Assembly (NCBI GenBank): GCA_947303465.1
Contig: CAMYYI010000002.1
Coordinates: forward strand, 37,463 to 101,462
Source: an uncultured Bacteroidales bacterium
GTDB lineage: Bacteria; Bacteroidota; Bacteroidia; Bacteroidales; UBA932
Reading direction: 5' to 3'
Length of the DNA stretch: 64,000 nucleotides
In this document: positions 9,018-17,814 of the stretch, piece by piece
How the letters are laid out: each line of letters begins with the position of its first letter
How positions within the stretch are numbered: position 1 is the stretch's first letter
The notes under the pieces: model-generated
Seen by the model: only the letters and a program-made list of their open reading frames with translations
Databases searched by the model: none
What the model was told of the DNA's origin: nothing
Position numbers and translations under genes: made by a program

Positions 9018-12000
9018 ATGAGATTTATGAAAATTCTCACCGCCTCGGTGCTGCTGCTGTTGGCCAGTACAGGCCTTCATGCGCAAAACCGGACGGTTTC
9101 CGGAAAGGTTCTCGACGAAGCCGGACTTCCCTGTCCCGGCATCGCCGTGGTCGTTGACGGAACAACAAACGGCACTGTGTCGAACGAAGACGGATCCTGG
9201 TCCCTCAGCGTTCCCGCACGTGACGTCACACTGGTTTTCTCCAGCCTTGGGTACACTACACAGAGCCTGAATCTGGGCGCCGGCCAGAATTCGCTCGTCG
9301 TTACCATGGCTGAAGACAACATGACACTGGAGGAGACGATAGTCGTAGGTTACGGTACCCAGAAAAAGGTCAACCTTACCGGCGCTATCACGGCAGTAGA
9401 GAGCAAGGCACTCGAAAACCGCAGTGCCCACAACCTCACCACAATGCTGCAGGGATCAGTCCCCGGACTGAACGTCAGCACCTCCAGCGGCAACCCGGGT
9501 TCTACGGGAAGCCTGAACATCCGAGGCTATACCTCAATCAACGGCGGTGACCCGCTGGTGCTTATAGACGGCATCGAAGGGAGCATCAACCGCATCAACC
9601 CCCAGGACGTCGAGTCCATTTCCGTTATCAAGGATGCATCTTCGGCTGCGGTTTACGGCGCCCGTGCCGCATACGGCGTCATCCTTGTAACCACCAAGAA
9701 CGGCAACACCGACAAGAACGCCGCCACAGTACGTTACAGCGGCCGTTACGGCGTTGAGATGCCTACCACCTCGACGGAATGGGAAACCACAGGTTACTGG
9801 TCGGTTTACACCATCAACAAGTTCTGGTACGAGACCAAGGGTTCCAATTACGTGAACTACACCGCCGAAGACATGCGCGAGCTGCTCGCCCGTGTGCATG
9901 ACAAGACGGAGAATCCGGAGCGTCCCTGGGTGGTGATAAAAGACGGCAAGTACAAATACTACGCAAATACCGACTGGTGGCACGAGCTCTATAACGACGT
10001 TCACCCCACCACCAACCACAGCGTAAGCGTCAGCGGCGGTAATAAAGCCGTAAAGTACTATCTGTCAGGACAGTATGACCGTCAGGAAGGAATGGTGAAG
10101 GCCCGCCCGGACGTTTACGAGAAGTACAACCTCAGGGCAAAGATCGACGCCCGCATCAACAGCTGGGCCAGCATCAGCAACAACACCAACTTCTTCGTGG
10201 GCACATACGACTTCCCCGGCCTGGCCGACATTCAGGATTCGTTCGCCTACGGTGACCGCCATGCTCCGGCGTGCTTCCCCCTGAAGAACCCGGACGGCAC
10301 CTGGGTATACTTCGTGGACGCACTCGGTTACCGCGTGTGCAACGGTCGTCACTGGGCCTATGCCTCAAACAATCTGAATGTTGAAAAGAGGACTGACCTG
10401 GCGAACACCACCGAGCTTACAATCACCCCCTTCAAGGGACTCACCCTCAAGGCCAACTACAGCTACCGCACCTACAACAACCACGACACCCACAGGCGAA
10501 ACCTGATCGAATACTCCCAGTATCCCGGCGAAGTGGTTGTATACAACAACGGCGGAGCGTTCGACAACTACATGACGGAGGATATCAAAGAGTATGTCCG
10601 CCAGACCGTGAATGCCTACGCAACTTATGAGAACACTTTCGGAGACGCCCACAACCTCAAGGTAATGGCCGGTTACAACTACGACGACTACCATTACAAG
10701 AGAGTGGCGGCAAAGGGCTACGACCTCATCACCACAGAGCTCTCCGACCTTGCCCTCATCTCTACCGAGACCCGTACCCCGGAAGTCGGAGGCAACCAGT
10801 CCGCATGGAGGACCGCCGGCTTCTTCGGCCGTATCAACTACGACTACAAGGGACGCTATCTCTTCGAGACCTCTGCCCGCTATGACGGTTCTTCCCGTTT
10901 CGCCAGAGGACACAAGTGGGGTTTCTTCCCTTCAGTTTCCGTTGGCTGGCGCATCAGCGAGGAACCTTTCTTCACGCCCGTCAAGCACGTCGTGAACAAC
11001 CTCAAGCTCCGTGCATCATATGGTACCCTGGGCAACCAGAACGTGGCCAACTTCTCCTACATCCGCCTGGTAAACTTCAAGACCTTCTCGGCATACAACT
11101 TCGGAGACAACACTATGGCCCGCTACACGAACCTCGACGCACCGGTAGCCTCCGACAAGACCTGGGAGGTCTCCAAGCAGAGCAACCTCGGTCTCGACCT
11201 GGCAATGTTCGGCAACAGGCTTGAATTCACCGGCGAACTCTACATCCGCGACACCGACGGCATGCTTACCGACGGTATGGACCTGCCTTCCGTTTACGGA
11301 GCCGGTACTCCCCAGATGAACGCCGCCGACCTTCGCACCAAAGGTTACGAACTCTCCCTCAGCTGGAGGGATTCCTTCAAGCTCTTCGGGCAGAACTTTG
11401 AATATTTCGTCAAGCCTACCCTGAGCGAGTACCGCTCAAACATCACCAAGTTCAACAACGAAACCAAGCTCCTCTCCAATTATTACGAGGGCATGGAGCT
11501 CGGTGAAATCTGGGGCTTCCATGTAATCGGTCTCTTCGACAGCGACGAACAGGCTGCAGAGTACACCAGCAAGGTGGACCAGTCCTACTGCAACGCCAAC
11601 CTGAACGGAGGCTGGAAAGCCGGAGACCTCATGTTCGCCGACCTCGGAGGCAAAGTCACCCGTGACGAGAACGGAAACGTCATTTCCGACGAGCCTGACG
11701 GCGTAATCGGAATCGGCGCCAACACCCTGGACGACCATGGTGACAAGATCTACCTGGGCAACTCCCTCCCCCGCCTGCACTACGGCGTTACCACCGGTTT
11801 CTCCTATGCAGGTTTTGACGTGAGCGTGTTCTTCGAAGGTACCGGCGACCACTACTGGTATCCTGCCCGCTACAACTTCGACTTCTGGGGTCCCTACTCC
11901 CTCGGTTATCCCACCTTCCTTGCCAAGAATTTCCTTGACAACTGCTGGGCCGAGGATAACAAGGACGCCTACTTCCCCAGGCCACGTTCCAATGTCGCTT

Positions 12001-12806
12001 CCAACGGCGGCGGCGAACTCGGCCGCGTGAACGACAGGTATATCCAGAATATCCGTTACCTGCGTTTCAAGAACATGACCATAGGCTACACCATCCCCGA
12101 GAAGATAGTCAACAAGATAGGCTTCGAGCAGATTCGTGTTTACGCTTCCGGCGAGAACATCGAGTACTGGTCCCCTATCAAGAAGATAACCGACCATCTG
12201 GATCCGGAGAGCTGCTTCAACCGTGGCGGCGATCCCGTGGATGACCTTAACAACACCTCCTATCCCTGGCAGAAGACCTTCATGTTAGGCGTTGACCTTA
12301 CCTTCGGCGGAAGGGCCGCAAAGGCGGTCAGCACCGGAAAGGCCGCTGCTGCACTTGCCACAGAGGCCAAGGAGATAATCCGCGAAGTTGTGAAGGAGAA
12401 GATTGTTGAAGTTCCTGTCGAAAAGATCGTTGAGGTCGAGAAGATAGTGGAGGTTGAGAAACCCGTTCCCGCTTCTACTCTCAGCGGCGAGTACACCGAT
12501 ATGCTGTACTTCATCATCAACAAGGCTGAGCTGCGTCCCGAGGAGGCATTCAAGGTCGGACGTCTCTGCCAGATACTGAAAGACAATCCTGACTCCAGGA
12601 TAGTTATTACAGGATATGCCGATTCCGGCACCGGTACTCCGGAGATCAACAGCGAACTCTCAGAGGCCCGTGCCAGCGCCGTTGCCGATCTGCTTGCCAA
12701 GGCAGGCATTTCCGCAGACCGCATCGTATGTCATGCCGCAGGTGGTGACAGAGACTCTTCTGCCAGCCCCGAGTCCAACCGTGTGGCCGTCTGTATCATC
12801 AAATAA
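9018..12806 (+). CDS. SusC/RagA-type TonB-dependent transporter with C-terminal OmpA-like domain
   Basis: A 1262-residue outer-membrane transporter. The order is: signal peptide (1-22, ending HAQ); carboxypeptidase-regulatory-like domain (about 24-97); TonB-box region EETIVVGYG (105-113); plug (about 118-225) with LVLIDGIEG; and a barrel ending near FMLGVDLTFGG (about residue 1098), where SusC proteins normally stop. An extra 165 residues follow: a Lys/Glu/Val-rich linker (EKIVEVEKIVEVEK, about 1120-1150), then an OmpA-like domain (about 1157-1262). ITGYADSG has Asp1202 and LSEARASAV has Arg1218, matching the peptidoglycan-binding Asp and Arg of OmpA with one extra residue between them. NRVAVCI closes the domain. 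Its SusD partner follows. The substrate is unknown. Confidence 0.93.
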   Translation: MRFMKILTASVLLLLASTGLHAQNRTVSGKVLDEAGLPCPGIAVVVDGTTNGTVSNEDGSWSLSVPARDVTLVFSSLGYTTQSLNLGAGQNSLVVTMAEDNMTLEETIVVGYGTQKKVNLTGAITAVESKALENRSAHNLTTMLQGSVPGLNVSTSSGNPGSTGSLNIRGYTSINGGDPLVLIDGIEGSINRINPQDVESISVIKDASSAAVYGARAAYGVILVTTKNGNTDKNAATVRYSGRYGVEMPTTSTEWETTGYWSVYTINKFWYETKGSNYVNYTAEDMRELLARVHDKTENPERPWVVIKDGKYKYYANTDWWHELYNDVHPTTNHSVSVSGGNKAVKYYLSGQYDRQEGMVKARPDVYEKYNLRAKIDARINSWASISNNTNFFVGTYDFPGLADIQDSFAYGDRHAPACFPLKNPDGTWVYFVDALGYRVCNGRHWAYASNNLNVEKRTDLANTTELTITPFKGLTLKANYSYRTYNNHDTHRRNLIEYSQYPGEVVVYNNGGAFDNYMTEDIKEYVRQTVNAYATYENTFGDAHNLKVMAGYNYDDYHYKRVAAKGYDLITTELSDLALISTETRTPEVGGNQSAWRTAGFFGRINYDYKGRYLFETSARYDGSSRFARGHKWGFFPSVSVGWRISEEPFFTPVKHVVNNLKLRASYGTLGNQNVANFSYIRLVNFKTFSAYNFGDNTMARYTNLDAPVASDKTWEVSKQSNLGLDLAMFGNRLEFTGELYIRDTDGMLTDGMDLPSVYGAGTPQMNAADLRTKGYELSLSWRDSFKLFGQNFEYFVKPTLSEYRSNITKFNNETKLLSNYYEGMELGEIWGFHVIGLFDSDEQAAEYTSKVDQSYCNANLNGGWKAGDLMFADLGGKVTRDENGNVISDEPDGVIGIGANTLDDHGDKIYLGNSLPRLHYGVTTGFSYAGFDVSVFFEGTGDHYWYPARYNFDFWGPYSLGYPTFLAKNFLDNCWAEDNKDAYFPRPRSNVASNGGGELGRVNDRYIQNIRYLRFKNMTIGYTIPEKIVNKIGFEQIRVYASGENIEYWSPIKKITDHLDPESCFNRGGDPVDDLNNTSYPWQKTFMLGVDLTFGGRAAKAVSTGKAAAALATEAKEIIREVVKEKIVEVPVEKIVEVEKIVEVEKPVPASTLSGEYTDMLYFIINKAELRPEEAFKVGRLCQILKDNPDSRIVITGYADSGTGTPEINSELSEARASAVADLLAKAGISADRIVCHAAGGDRDSSASPESNRVAVCIIK

Positions 12807-12811
12807 TTGAA

Positions 12812-14680
12812 ATGAGTATGAGAAAGCATATATTGTTTCTGGCAATCGCATCATTGATGACGGTTTCCTGCAACTTCGAGGATTTGCTGACCCTCGTACC
12901 CGAGTCTCAGCTTACGCCTGAGTCTTACTTCAAGACGGCGGAAGACCTTCAGCTCTTCTCGAATTCCTTCTACAACAACCTGCTCGACAAAGAGCCGTTT
13001 GCGAGGGAAAGCGACGTGTTCGTGAAGATGAATCCTTCCGACCTCATCCGCGGCGGCAGCGACCGCACCGTGCCCCCGTCGGGCGGCGGCTGGGATACCA
13101 AAGCCGGCTCCTGGAACGACCTCCGCAAGATGAATACCCTTCTTGCCAACATCGACAACTGCAACGACAAGAACGCAGTCGTGGAATATACCGCACTTGT
13201 CAAGTTCTGGCGTGCATACTTCTATGCCAACATGGTCCGCAAGTTCGGCGACGTGCCTTGGTACGAAGTCGAGCTCGGCTCTGCCGACGAAGCCCTCTAC
13301 AACCCCCGCGACAGCCGCGAGACCATACTCCAGCACATGATCGAGGATATTGATTATGCCATCGAGAACCTGCCCGGCAAAGCGAAGGCGCCCCAGACGG
13401 CTTACAGGGTCAACAGATACACGGCTATGATGCTCAAAGCCCAGTTCTGCCTCTTCGAGGGTACGTTCAGGAAATATCATTCAGAGCCTGCTCCGTTCTC
13501 TTGGTCCTACCAGGCCGCAGACGGCAGCACCCACGACTATTCCTATTACCTCGACCTTGCCCAGGCGGCGGCTAAGCAGCTGATGGACACCGGAGCCTAC
13601 AAGCTCTTCTCCACCGGTTCCGCAGCCACCGACTACCTGACGCTCTTCAATTCTGACAACGCCAACACGGACGAGATAATCCTGGCAGTAAACTTCGATC
13701 GCGACCTGAAGATCAAGCACGATTGCGGCCGTGACATCACCAACCAGACTTCCGCCCGTTACGGCATGACCAAGAAGATGGTCGACATGTACCTGATGAA
13801 GGACGGCAGCCGTTTCACCGACAAACCCGGTTGGAACATAATGCCTTTCGCCGAGGAAGTCGCCGACCGCGATCCCCGTCTTGCCCAGACCATACGCACT
13901 CCCGGCTATAGCTGGAAGAAGCCCGGCACCAGCAAGGACGGCCCCGAATTCGCCTACTGCCAGACCGGTTACCAGACTATCAAGTACATCCCTTCGTATG
14001 ACACCAAGCCTTACTCCACCGACAACTGTTTCAACGACATGCCGGTATACAGGTACGCCGAGGTCCTGCTTACCTATGCAGAAGCCAAGGCGGAACTTGG
14101 CACGCTTACCCAGGGAGACCTTGATATCTCCGTAAACAAACTGCGCGACCGCGTCGGCATGCCCCACATGGACATGGCCGCCGCCAATGCCAACCCCGAT
14201 CCGTACCTTACCAACCCTCAGACCGGTTATACAAACGTGACCGGTTCCAACAAGGGCGTCATACTGGAAATCCGCAGGGAGCGTGCCGTAGAACTCTTCC
14301 AAGAGGGCTATGGCCGTTACTTCGACCTCATCCGCTGGAAGGCCGGCTACTGCATTTCCCAGCCCATGTACGGCATGTACATCCCCGGTCCCGGCGAGTA
14401 CAATTTCGGCGATGACAGCAAGTACACCTTCTACGTAGGCAGCAGCAACGCGAGCGGCACCAAGTTCAAGATCTTCGATTCCGCCACAGGAGACAAGTCC
14501 GGCGACGACGAGGTCTTCTACCTGGTTGACCCGAATACCGGCGAATACGCCACCGCAGGCGTACGCGACGCCCTCAAGACTGTCAGCCACGTATTCGACG
14601 AAAGCAAGCATTACTTCTTCCCTATTCCCGAGAACGAACTGCTGCTCAACGAGAACCTCAAACAGAACCCTAACTGGTAA
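12812..14680 (+). CDS. SusD/RagB-family surface lipoprotein
   Basis: A 622-residue SusD-type protein that forms the lid over the adjacent SusC transporter and binds its substrate at the cell surface. The lipobox is LMTVSC with Cys20. The N-terminus LTLVPESQLTPESYFKTAED and the C-terminal EIRRERAVELFQEGYGRYFDLIRWK are classic SusD features, and the protein ends with IPENELLLNENLKQNPNW. It starts 5 nt after the susC stop (a second ATG lies 6 nt further in) and is 6 nt from the next gene, so all are one operon. No regulator, sulfatase or glycoside hydrolase is adjacent, so the nutrient cannot be named. Confidence 0.96.
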   Translation: MSMRKHILFLAIASLMTVSCNFEDLLTLVPESQLTPESYFKTAEDLQLFSNSFYNNLLDKEPFARESDVFVKMNPSDLIRGGSDRTVPPSGGGWDTKAGSWNDLRKMNTLLANIDNCNDKNAVVEYTALVKFWRAYFYANMVRKFGDVPWYEVELGSADEALYNPRDSRETILQHMIEDIDYAIENLPGKAKAPQTAYRVNRYTAMMLKAQFCLFEGTFRKYHSEPAPFSWSYQAADGSTHDYSYYLDLAQAAAKQLMDTGAYKLFSTGSAATDYLTLFNSDNANTDEIILAVNFDRDLKIKHDCGRDITNQTSARYGMTKKMVDMYLMKDGSRFTDKPGWNIMPFAEEVADRDPRLAQTIRTPGYSWKKPGTSKDGPEFAYCQTGYQTIKYIPSYDTKPYSTDNCFNDMPVYRYAEVLLTYAEAKAELGTLTQGDLDISVNKLRDRVGMPHMDMAAANANPDPYLTNPQTGYTNVTGSNKGVILEIRRERAVELFQEGYGRYFDLIRWKAGYCISQPMYGMYIPGPGEYNFGDDSKYTFYVGSSNASGTKFKIFDSATGDKSGDDEVFYLVDPNTGEYATAGVRDALKTVSHVFDESKHYFFPIPENELLLNENLKQNPNW

Positions 14681-14686
14681 CAGATC

Positions 14687-16945
14687 ATGAAAAGGATAAA
14701 CATTATATTCAAGGCCGTCGCCTTGATACTCGCAAGCTCCGCGGTTCTGGCATCATGTAAACCGGAACTTCAGGACACCGTTGCGAAAGCCGTTCTGGGT
14801 GACGTTTCCATGATGCACTTCGCCGCAAAGAATCCGGCGGAACAGACTGTTACGGTGTATTCGGACGGTGACTGGCATACTTCTGCGCCCTCTTGGATTA
14901 CCGTGACTCCCGACACCGGTAACGGCGTTATTCCGGTGACCGTGAAGGCCAGCGAGAACGTAGATGCCAACGGCATGCTCGAGCCCCGCAAGGACACGAT
15001 CATCATTTCCGGCAACACGCTCGCCAGCCGCCTTATCATAATCGTCACCCAGGAAGGTGACTCTTACCGCAATGCCGACCATCTGAGCGTGAGCAAGGTG
15101 ACGGGCCTGGCGGACGGAAAGGCATTCATAATTGATGATGCTACCGTAGCCGCAGTCACTTCCGCCGGATACGTATTGACCGACGGCACCGCCAACGTCT
15201 ACGCAAAGAACGTAAATGATGTCAATGTAGGTGACAAGGTCAGCGTAAAGGGCCTCAAGGGCACCGCCAACGGGGTTCCTGTAATCAGCCAGGTGGACGA
15301 ATGCAAGTTATTATCATCCGGCAGCTGTACCTATCCGGAACCTGTAGACCTCAACGAGGCCATCGCGGGTTACAAGGCGAATGCTGTCGAATACGTAAGC
15401 GCTTCCGGCGTTGTAGCCGGCGGCAACCTTATCGTCACGGTTAACGAGACCGAGTATTCCATAAAGCAGATAGACTGCCCCGAGGAGCTCAGCATATCTG
15501 GCAAGAACGGAAACAAGGTCGTCCTAACCGGCTATTCCTGCGGACTTCTGGGCGCCAACATGTTCGGAATTCTCACCACTGAAATGAAGGACAACGGTCC
15601 TGCCATAGTTCCCAGGCCGGAGAAGCTCCTCTATGCCAAGTGGCGCTTCACCGCTACAACCATGACTGCATACCAGGATCTCTTTGGCGGCACAGCTGGA
15701 AAGCTTGATACCAGCGAGGGTACCGGCGGTCTGTATGTTCCTTCTAATGTTGAAGGAAACGGCAAGATCGAGTACTGGCAGATAGACAAGAGCGGCATCG
15801 ACACCAACAACAAGGCATCCCGTATCATCGGTGGTACCGGACATCCTTACGTTACCGGTGTATGGCCCGGCGACTACTGGCTGTTCTCCGCTACCGACAA
15901 TTACGAATACCCTGCAGGAACCAACCTGCACATCAAGTATCTCACACGTGTTTCCGCAACCGGCCAGAGATACTGGATGCTCGAGTACTTCGACGGCAAC
16001 GAGTGGCAGCCGGCCGATGAATATCCCGTTTCTACCGAGACAGAGTCCGGAACCAACGCCCAATACAACTTCAAGGAGCCCACTTCCAATGTGGCCGTAG
16101 AATGTGTCTGGACTCTCGCAGCTCCTTGCCGCGAGCCTATGTTCAGGATGAGGTGCGTGGCCAACGCCCAGGCCAACGACAAGGGTCCCCTTGCCGCACC
16201 TAACGGCGGTACCTGCCGTATCGCAGACAACGGCGACGACGGTGAGGATGAGGGGCCTGTCTTCGAAGTGACCAACGCCCCTGCAGGAGGCTCCGGCGGT
16301 AGCGGTGGCGGCAACACTGGCCCCCAGCCCGGCACAGTAGTATTCGAAGACAACTTCGAGTGGCTGGAGCCCTATGCAAGCAAAGCAGGCGCACCGGATG
16401 ATGTTAAAGACAACTCCGTCGGGAGTTCTCCCAACATCTTCACCACCGAGGCTCTCATGCCAATACTTGCAGAACTCCAGGCTAAGGGTTATGGTTACAT
16501 CTGGGGAGGCAAGGGTCTCGAGTGGTCTACTGCAGAGCCTGACAGCGGCAACGGCCGTACCCTCTACCTGCAGAAGAATTACCTTAAGTTCGGTAAGTCG
16601 GATTACAACTCCGGACTTATACTCCCTGCGCTCAGCGCTCTTACTTCCAGCGCAACTGTGGAGCTGACCTTCGACTGGTGCTGGTGTATGACCGGAAAGA
16701 GTAAGCCAGACATCATGACCCTGACCGCAGAAGTAGCCGGAGGCGAAAGCACCGAGCTCAATTCTACCCAGCCTACGGCCGATGATTTGACCAAACTTGA
16801 GTGGCAGCACGCATCCGTAACCATCAACGGAGCAACTGCTGATACCCGCATTACTCTTCGTCCTACCAACTCAGATCCCTATGTGAGCAATACCCGCGGC
16901 CAGAACCGCTGGTACCTGGACAACATCAAGATCGTGGTCAAATAG
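14687..16945 (+). CDS. BACON-domain surface lipoprotein (SusE/SusF position)
   Basis: A 752-residue lipoprotein with lipobox VLASC (Cys24). Residues about 40-125 fit a BACON domain (DGDWHTSAPSWITVTP, then VTQEG), common in Bacteroidota surface glycan-binding proteins. A beta-rich region (about 130-300) resembles an OB-fold-like nucleic-acid/ligand-binding module (VGDKVSVKGL). A further beta domain covers about 310-530. A Gly/Ser-rich linker (PAGGSGGSGGGNTG, about 532-545) leads to a C-terminal jelly-roll-like domain ending NRWYLDNIKIVVK. As last gene of the SusCD operon it probably captures substrate on the surface. No catalytic motif was seen. Ligand unknown. Confidence 0.8.
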   Translation: MKRINIIFKAVALILASSAVLASCKPELQDTVAKAVLGDVSMMHFAAKNPAEQTVTVYSDGDWHTSAPSWITVTPDTGNGVIPVTVKASENVDANGMLEPRKDTIIISGNTLASRLIIIVTQEGDSYRNADHLSVSKVTGLADGKAFIIDDATVAAVTSAGYVLTDGTANVYAKNVNDVNVGDKVSVKGLKGTANGVPVISQVDECKLLSSGSCTYPEPVDLNEAIAGYKANAVEYVSASGVVAGGNLIVTVNETEYSIKQIDCPEELSISGKNGNKVVLTGYSCGLLGANMFGILTTEMKDNGPAIVPRPEKLLYAKWRFTATTMTAYQDLFGGTAGKLDTSEGTGGLYVPSNVEGNGKIEYWQIDKSGIDTNNKASRIIGGTGHPYVTGVWPGDYWLFSATDNYEYPAGTNLHIKYLTRVSATGQRYWMLEYFDGNEWQPADEYPVSTETESGTNAQYNFKEPTSNVAVECVWTLAAPCREPMFRMRCVANAQANDKGPLAAPNGGTCRIADNGDDGEDEGPVFEVTNAPAGGSGGSGGGNTGPQPGTVVFEDNFEWLEPYASKAGAPDDVKDNSVGSSPNIFTTEALMPILAELQAKGYGYIWGGKGLEWSTAEPDSGNGRTLYLQKNYLKFGKSDYNSGLILPALSALTSSATVELTFDWCWCMTGKSKPDIMTLTAEVAGGESTELNSTQPTADDLTKLEWQHASVTINGATADTRITLRPTNSDPYVSNTRGQNRWYLDNIKIVVK

Positions 16946-16958
16946 TCACGGTTTCATA

Positions 16959-17002
16959 TAAGCAAAACAGGATGGCTCTCGCGAGTCATCCTGTTTTGCT
17001 TA
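16959..17002 (+). terminator. Rho-independent terminator after the SusCD operon
   Basis: AAGCAAAACAGGATG at 16960-16974 is the exact complement of 16987-17001, a perfect 15-bp stem. The interior (GCTC...GAGT) extends it further. It begins 14 nt after the stop of the BACON lipoprotein gene. There is no long T-run on the plus strand beyond the stem's own T tract. Confidence 0.85.
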
Positions 17003-17020
17003 AAAAGCCGCAACTGCGGC
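17002..17020 (-). terminator. Terminator for the zapA / 6S RNA transcript
   Basis: Read on the minus strand, GCCGC-agtt-GCGGC is followed at once by TTTTT. It lies beyond the probable 6S RNA and faces the terminator of the SusCD operon. Between it and the RNA, another hairpin (TACCCC/GGGGTA, 17037-17069, with CCGC-cat-GCGG inside) is present. Confidence 0.55.
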
Positions 17021-17071
17021 CGGCCGGAGGCCGAAGTACCCCTTGGGGCAGCCGCCATGCGGCGGGGTAGT

Positions 17072-17240
17072 AAAAAATAAGCCGTCAGCCGAATCTGTCA
17101 GAAAATTGTCTGGCTCGAATGATTTGGGCTCCGGTCCGGTTCGGGACTCCTGCTGCGGGGCAGGCCCGCCTTCCGCGGTCCGAGATTACCCGGTTAGTGA
17201 AAAACTTGATGTTTTCTCCTCTTGGGCCTGACGGCTTAAC
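17072..17240 (-). ncRNA. ssrS: Probable 6S RNA (ssrS) downstream of zapA
   Basis: The minus strand just after the zapA stop has a closing stem TAAGCCGTCAG (17228-17238) with its exact complement 140 nt later (17078-17088), followed by a T6 run. Between them lie a purine-rich strand, a purine/pyrimidine bubble and a GC-rich terminal stem (TCGGAC/GTCCCGA, GCGGG/CCCGC). This is the long closed hairpin with a central bubble typical of 6S RNA, which binds the housekeeping RNA polymerase. zapA-ssrS linkage is known from E. coli and other bacteria. The length (about 165 nt) fits. The call rests on structure and synteny; no covariance-model search was possible. Confidence 0.7.
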
Positions 17241-17243
17241 TTG

Positions 17244-17525
17244 CTAAACCTTGGCGAGGTAGGCATCCAGGTCATCCTGGAGTTCCTTTGCCTCTGCGCC
17301 AAGCTGCTGCATGCGTTTCTGGCATGCTATGCGGTTGACCGACTCGTTCAGCGTCACTATGATCAGCTTGTCAAGGGCGGTCTTGTCCGGATACTTGGAA
17401 TCGTAGGAATTGAACTTGCGGTTTATCTCGTCTGCCGCAAGACGCATGGCCTCCTCCATTTCGGGAGTGGAGGCAACCATGGGATATTCATTCCCGGCTA
17501 TCTTGAGTTTAATGTTCTGTGCCAT
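17244..17525 (-). CDS. zapA: Cell division protein ZapA
   Basis: A 93-residue ZapA-family protein. The N-terminal beta region KLKIAGNEYPMVAS is followed by the long helix (EEAMRLAADEINRKF, then LDKLIIVTLNESVNRIAC) that forms the dimer/tetramer coiled coil. ZapA cross-links FtsZ filaments at the division site. It lies 2 nt after a small coiled-coil gene, and a probable 6S RNA follows within a few bases of its stop. The set probably shares one transcript from the promoter at 17802-17809. Confidence 0.9.
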   Translation of the reverse strand: MAQNIKLKIAGNEYPMVASTPEMEEAMRLAADEINRKFNSYDSKYPDKTALDKLIIVTLNESVNRIACQKRMQQLGAEAKELQDDLDAYLAKV

Positions 17526-17527
17526 AA

Positions 17528-17797
17528 TTATTTCTCAAGGAGTTTGATGCAGTGGTCGATTTCTCTTACCAGTTTTGTGATACGTTCCTTTGCAAGAGCC
17601 GGGTCTCCGGTACCGGAAAAGGCAAATTGCAATCTGAGATTGTCTATCTGAGAATCCAGATCGGTTATCTTTGCCTTATATGCGTCTATATCGGCCTTGC
17701 TGGCCTCGAGTTCCGCAGCCAGGGCGTCCGCACGCTGCTTCTCCGTCTCGTAGAGGGAAACCAGCTTCTCAATCCTAGATTTTATATCTTCCAGCAT
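17528..17797 (-). CDS. Small coiled-coil protein, ZapB-like position
   Basis: An 89-residue, highly charged, almost wholly helical protein with heptad-like spacing (IEKLVSLYETEKQRADALAAELEASKADIDAYK) and a C-terminal helix ITKLVREIDHCIKLLEK. Small coiled-coil genes next to zapA are common in Bacteroidota and are thought to take part in division. Similarity to ZapB is in size and coiled coil only. Its ATG lies exactly 4 nt after a -7 box, so the mRNA is probably leaderless. It is separated from the end of the polysaccharide operon by only 17 nt, yet has this promoter of its own. Confidence 0.75.
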   Translation of the reverse strand: MLEDIKSRIEKLVSLYETEKQRADALAAELEASKADIDAYKAKITDLDSQIDNLRLQFAFSGTGDPALAKERITKLVREIDHCIKLLEK

Positions 17798-17801
17798 AGC
17801 A

Positions 17802-17809
17802 CAAATATA
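17802..17809 (-). promoter_or_regulatory. Promoter -7 box (TATATTTG) for the coiled-coil gene, zapA and 6S RNA
   Basis: TATATTTG on the minus strand fits TAnnTTTG exactly. The spacer to the ATG is 4 nt (TGCT), placing the expected transcription start at or next to the start codon. The box sits between the end of the 17-gene polysaccharide operon and the cell-division genes. Confidence 0.65.
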
Positions 17810-17814
17810 AGCAT

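Noticed and set aside
13481..14611. Minus-strand open frame (376 codons) opposite susD
   Set aside because: Antisense to conserved SusD sequence; composition is that of an antisense frame.
15524..16810. Long minus-strand open frame (428 codons) opposite the BACON lipoprotein gene
   Set aside because: Antisense shadow of a gene with a clear signal peptide and domains; no recognisable protein features.
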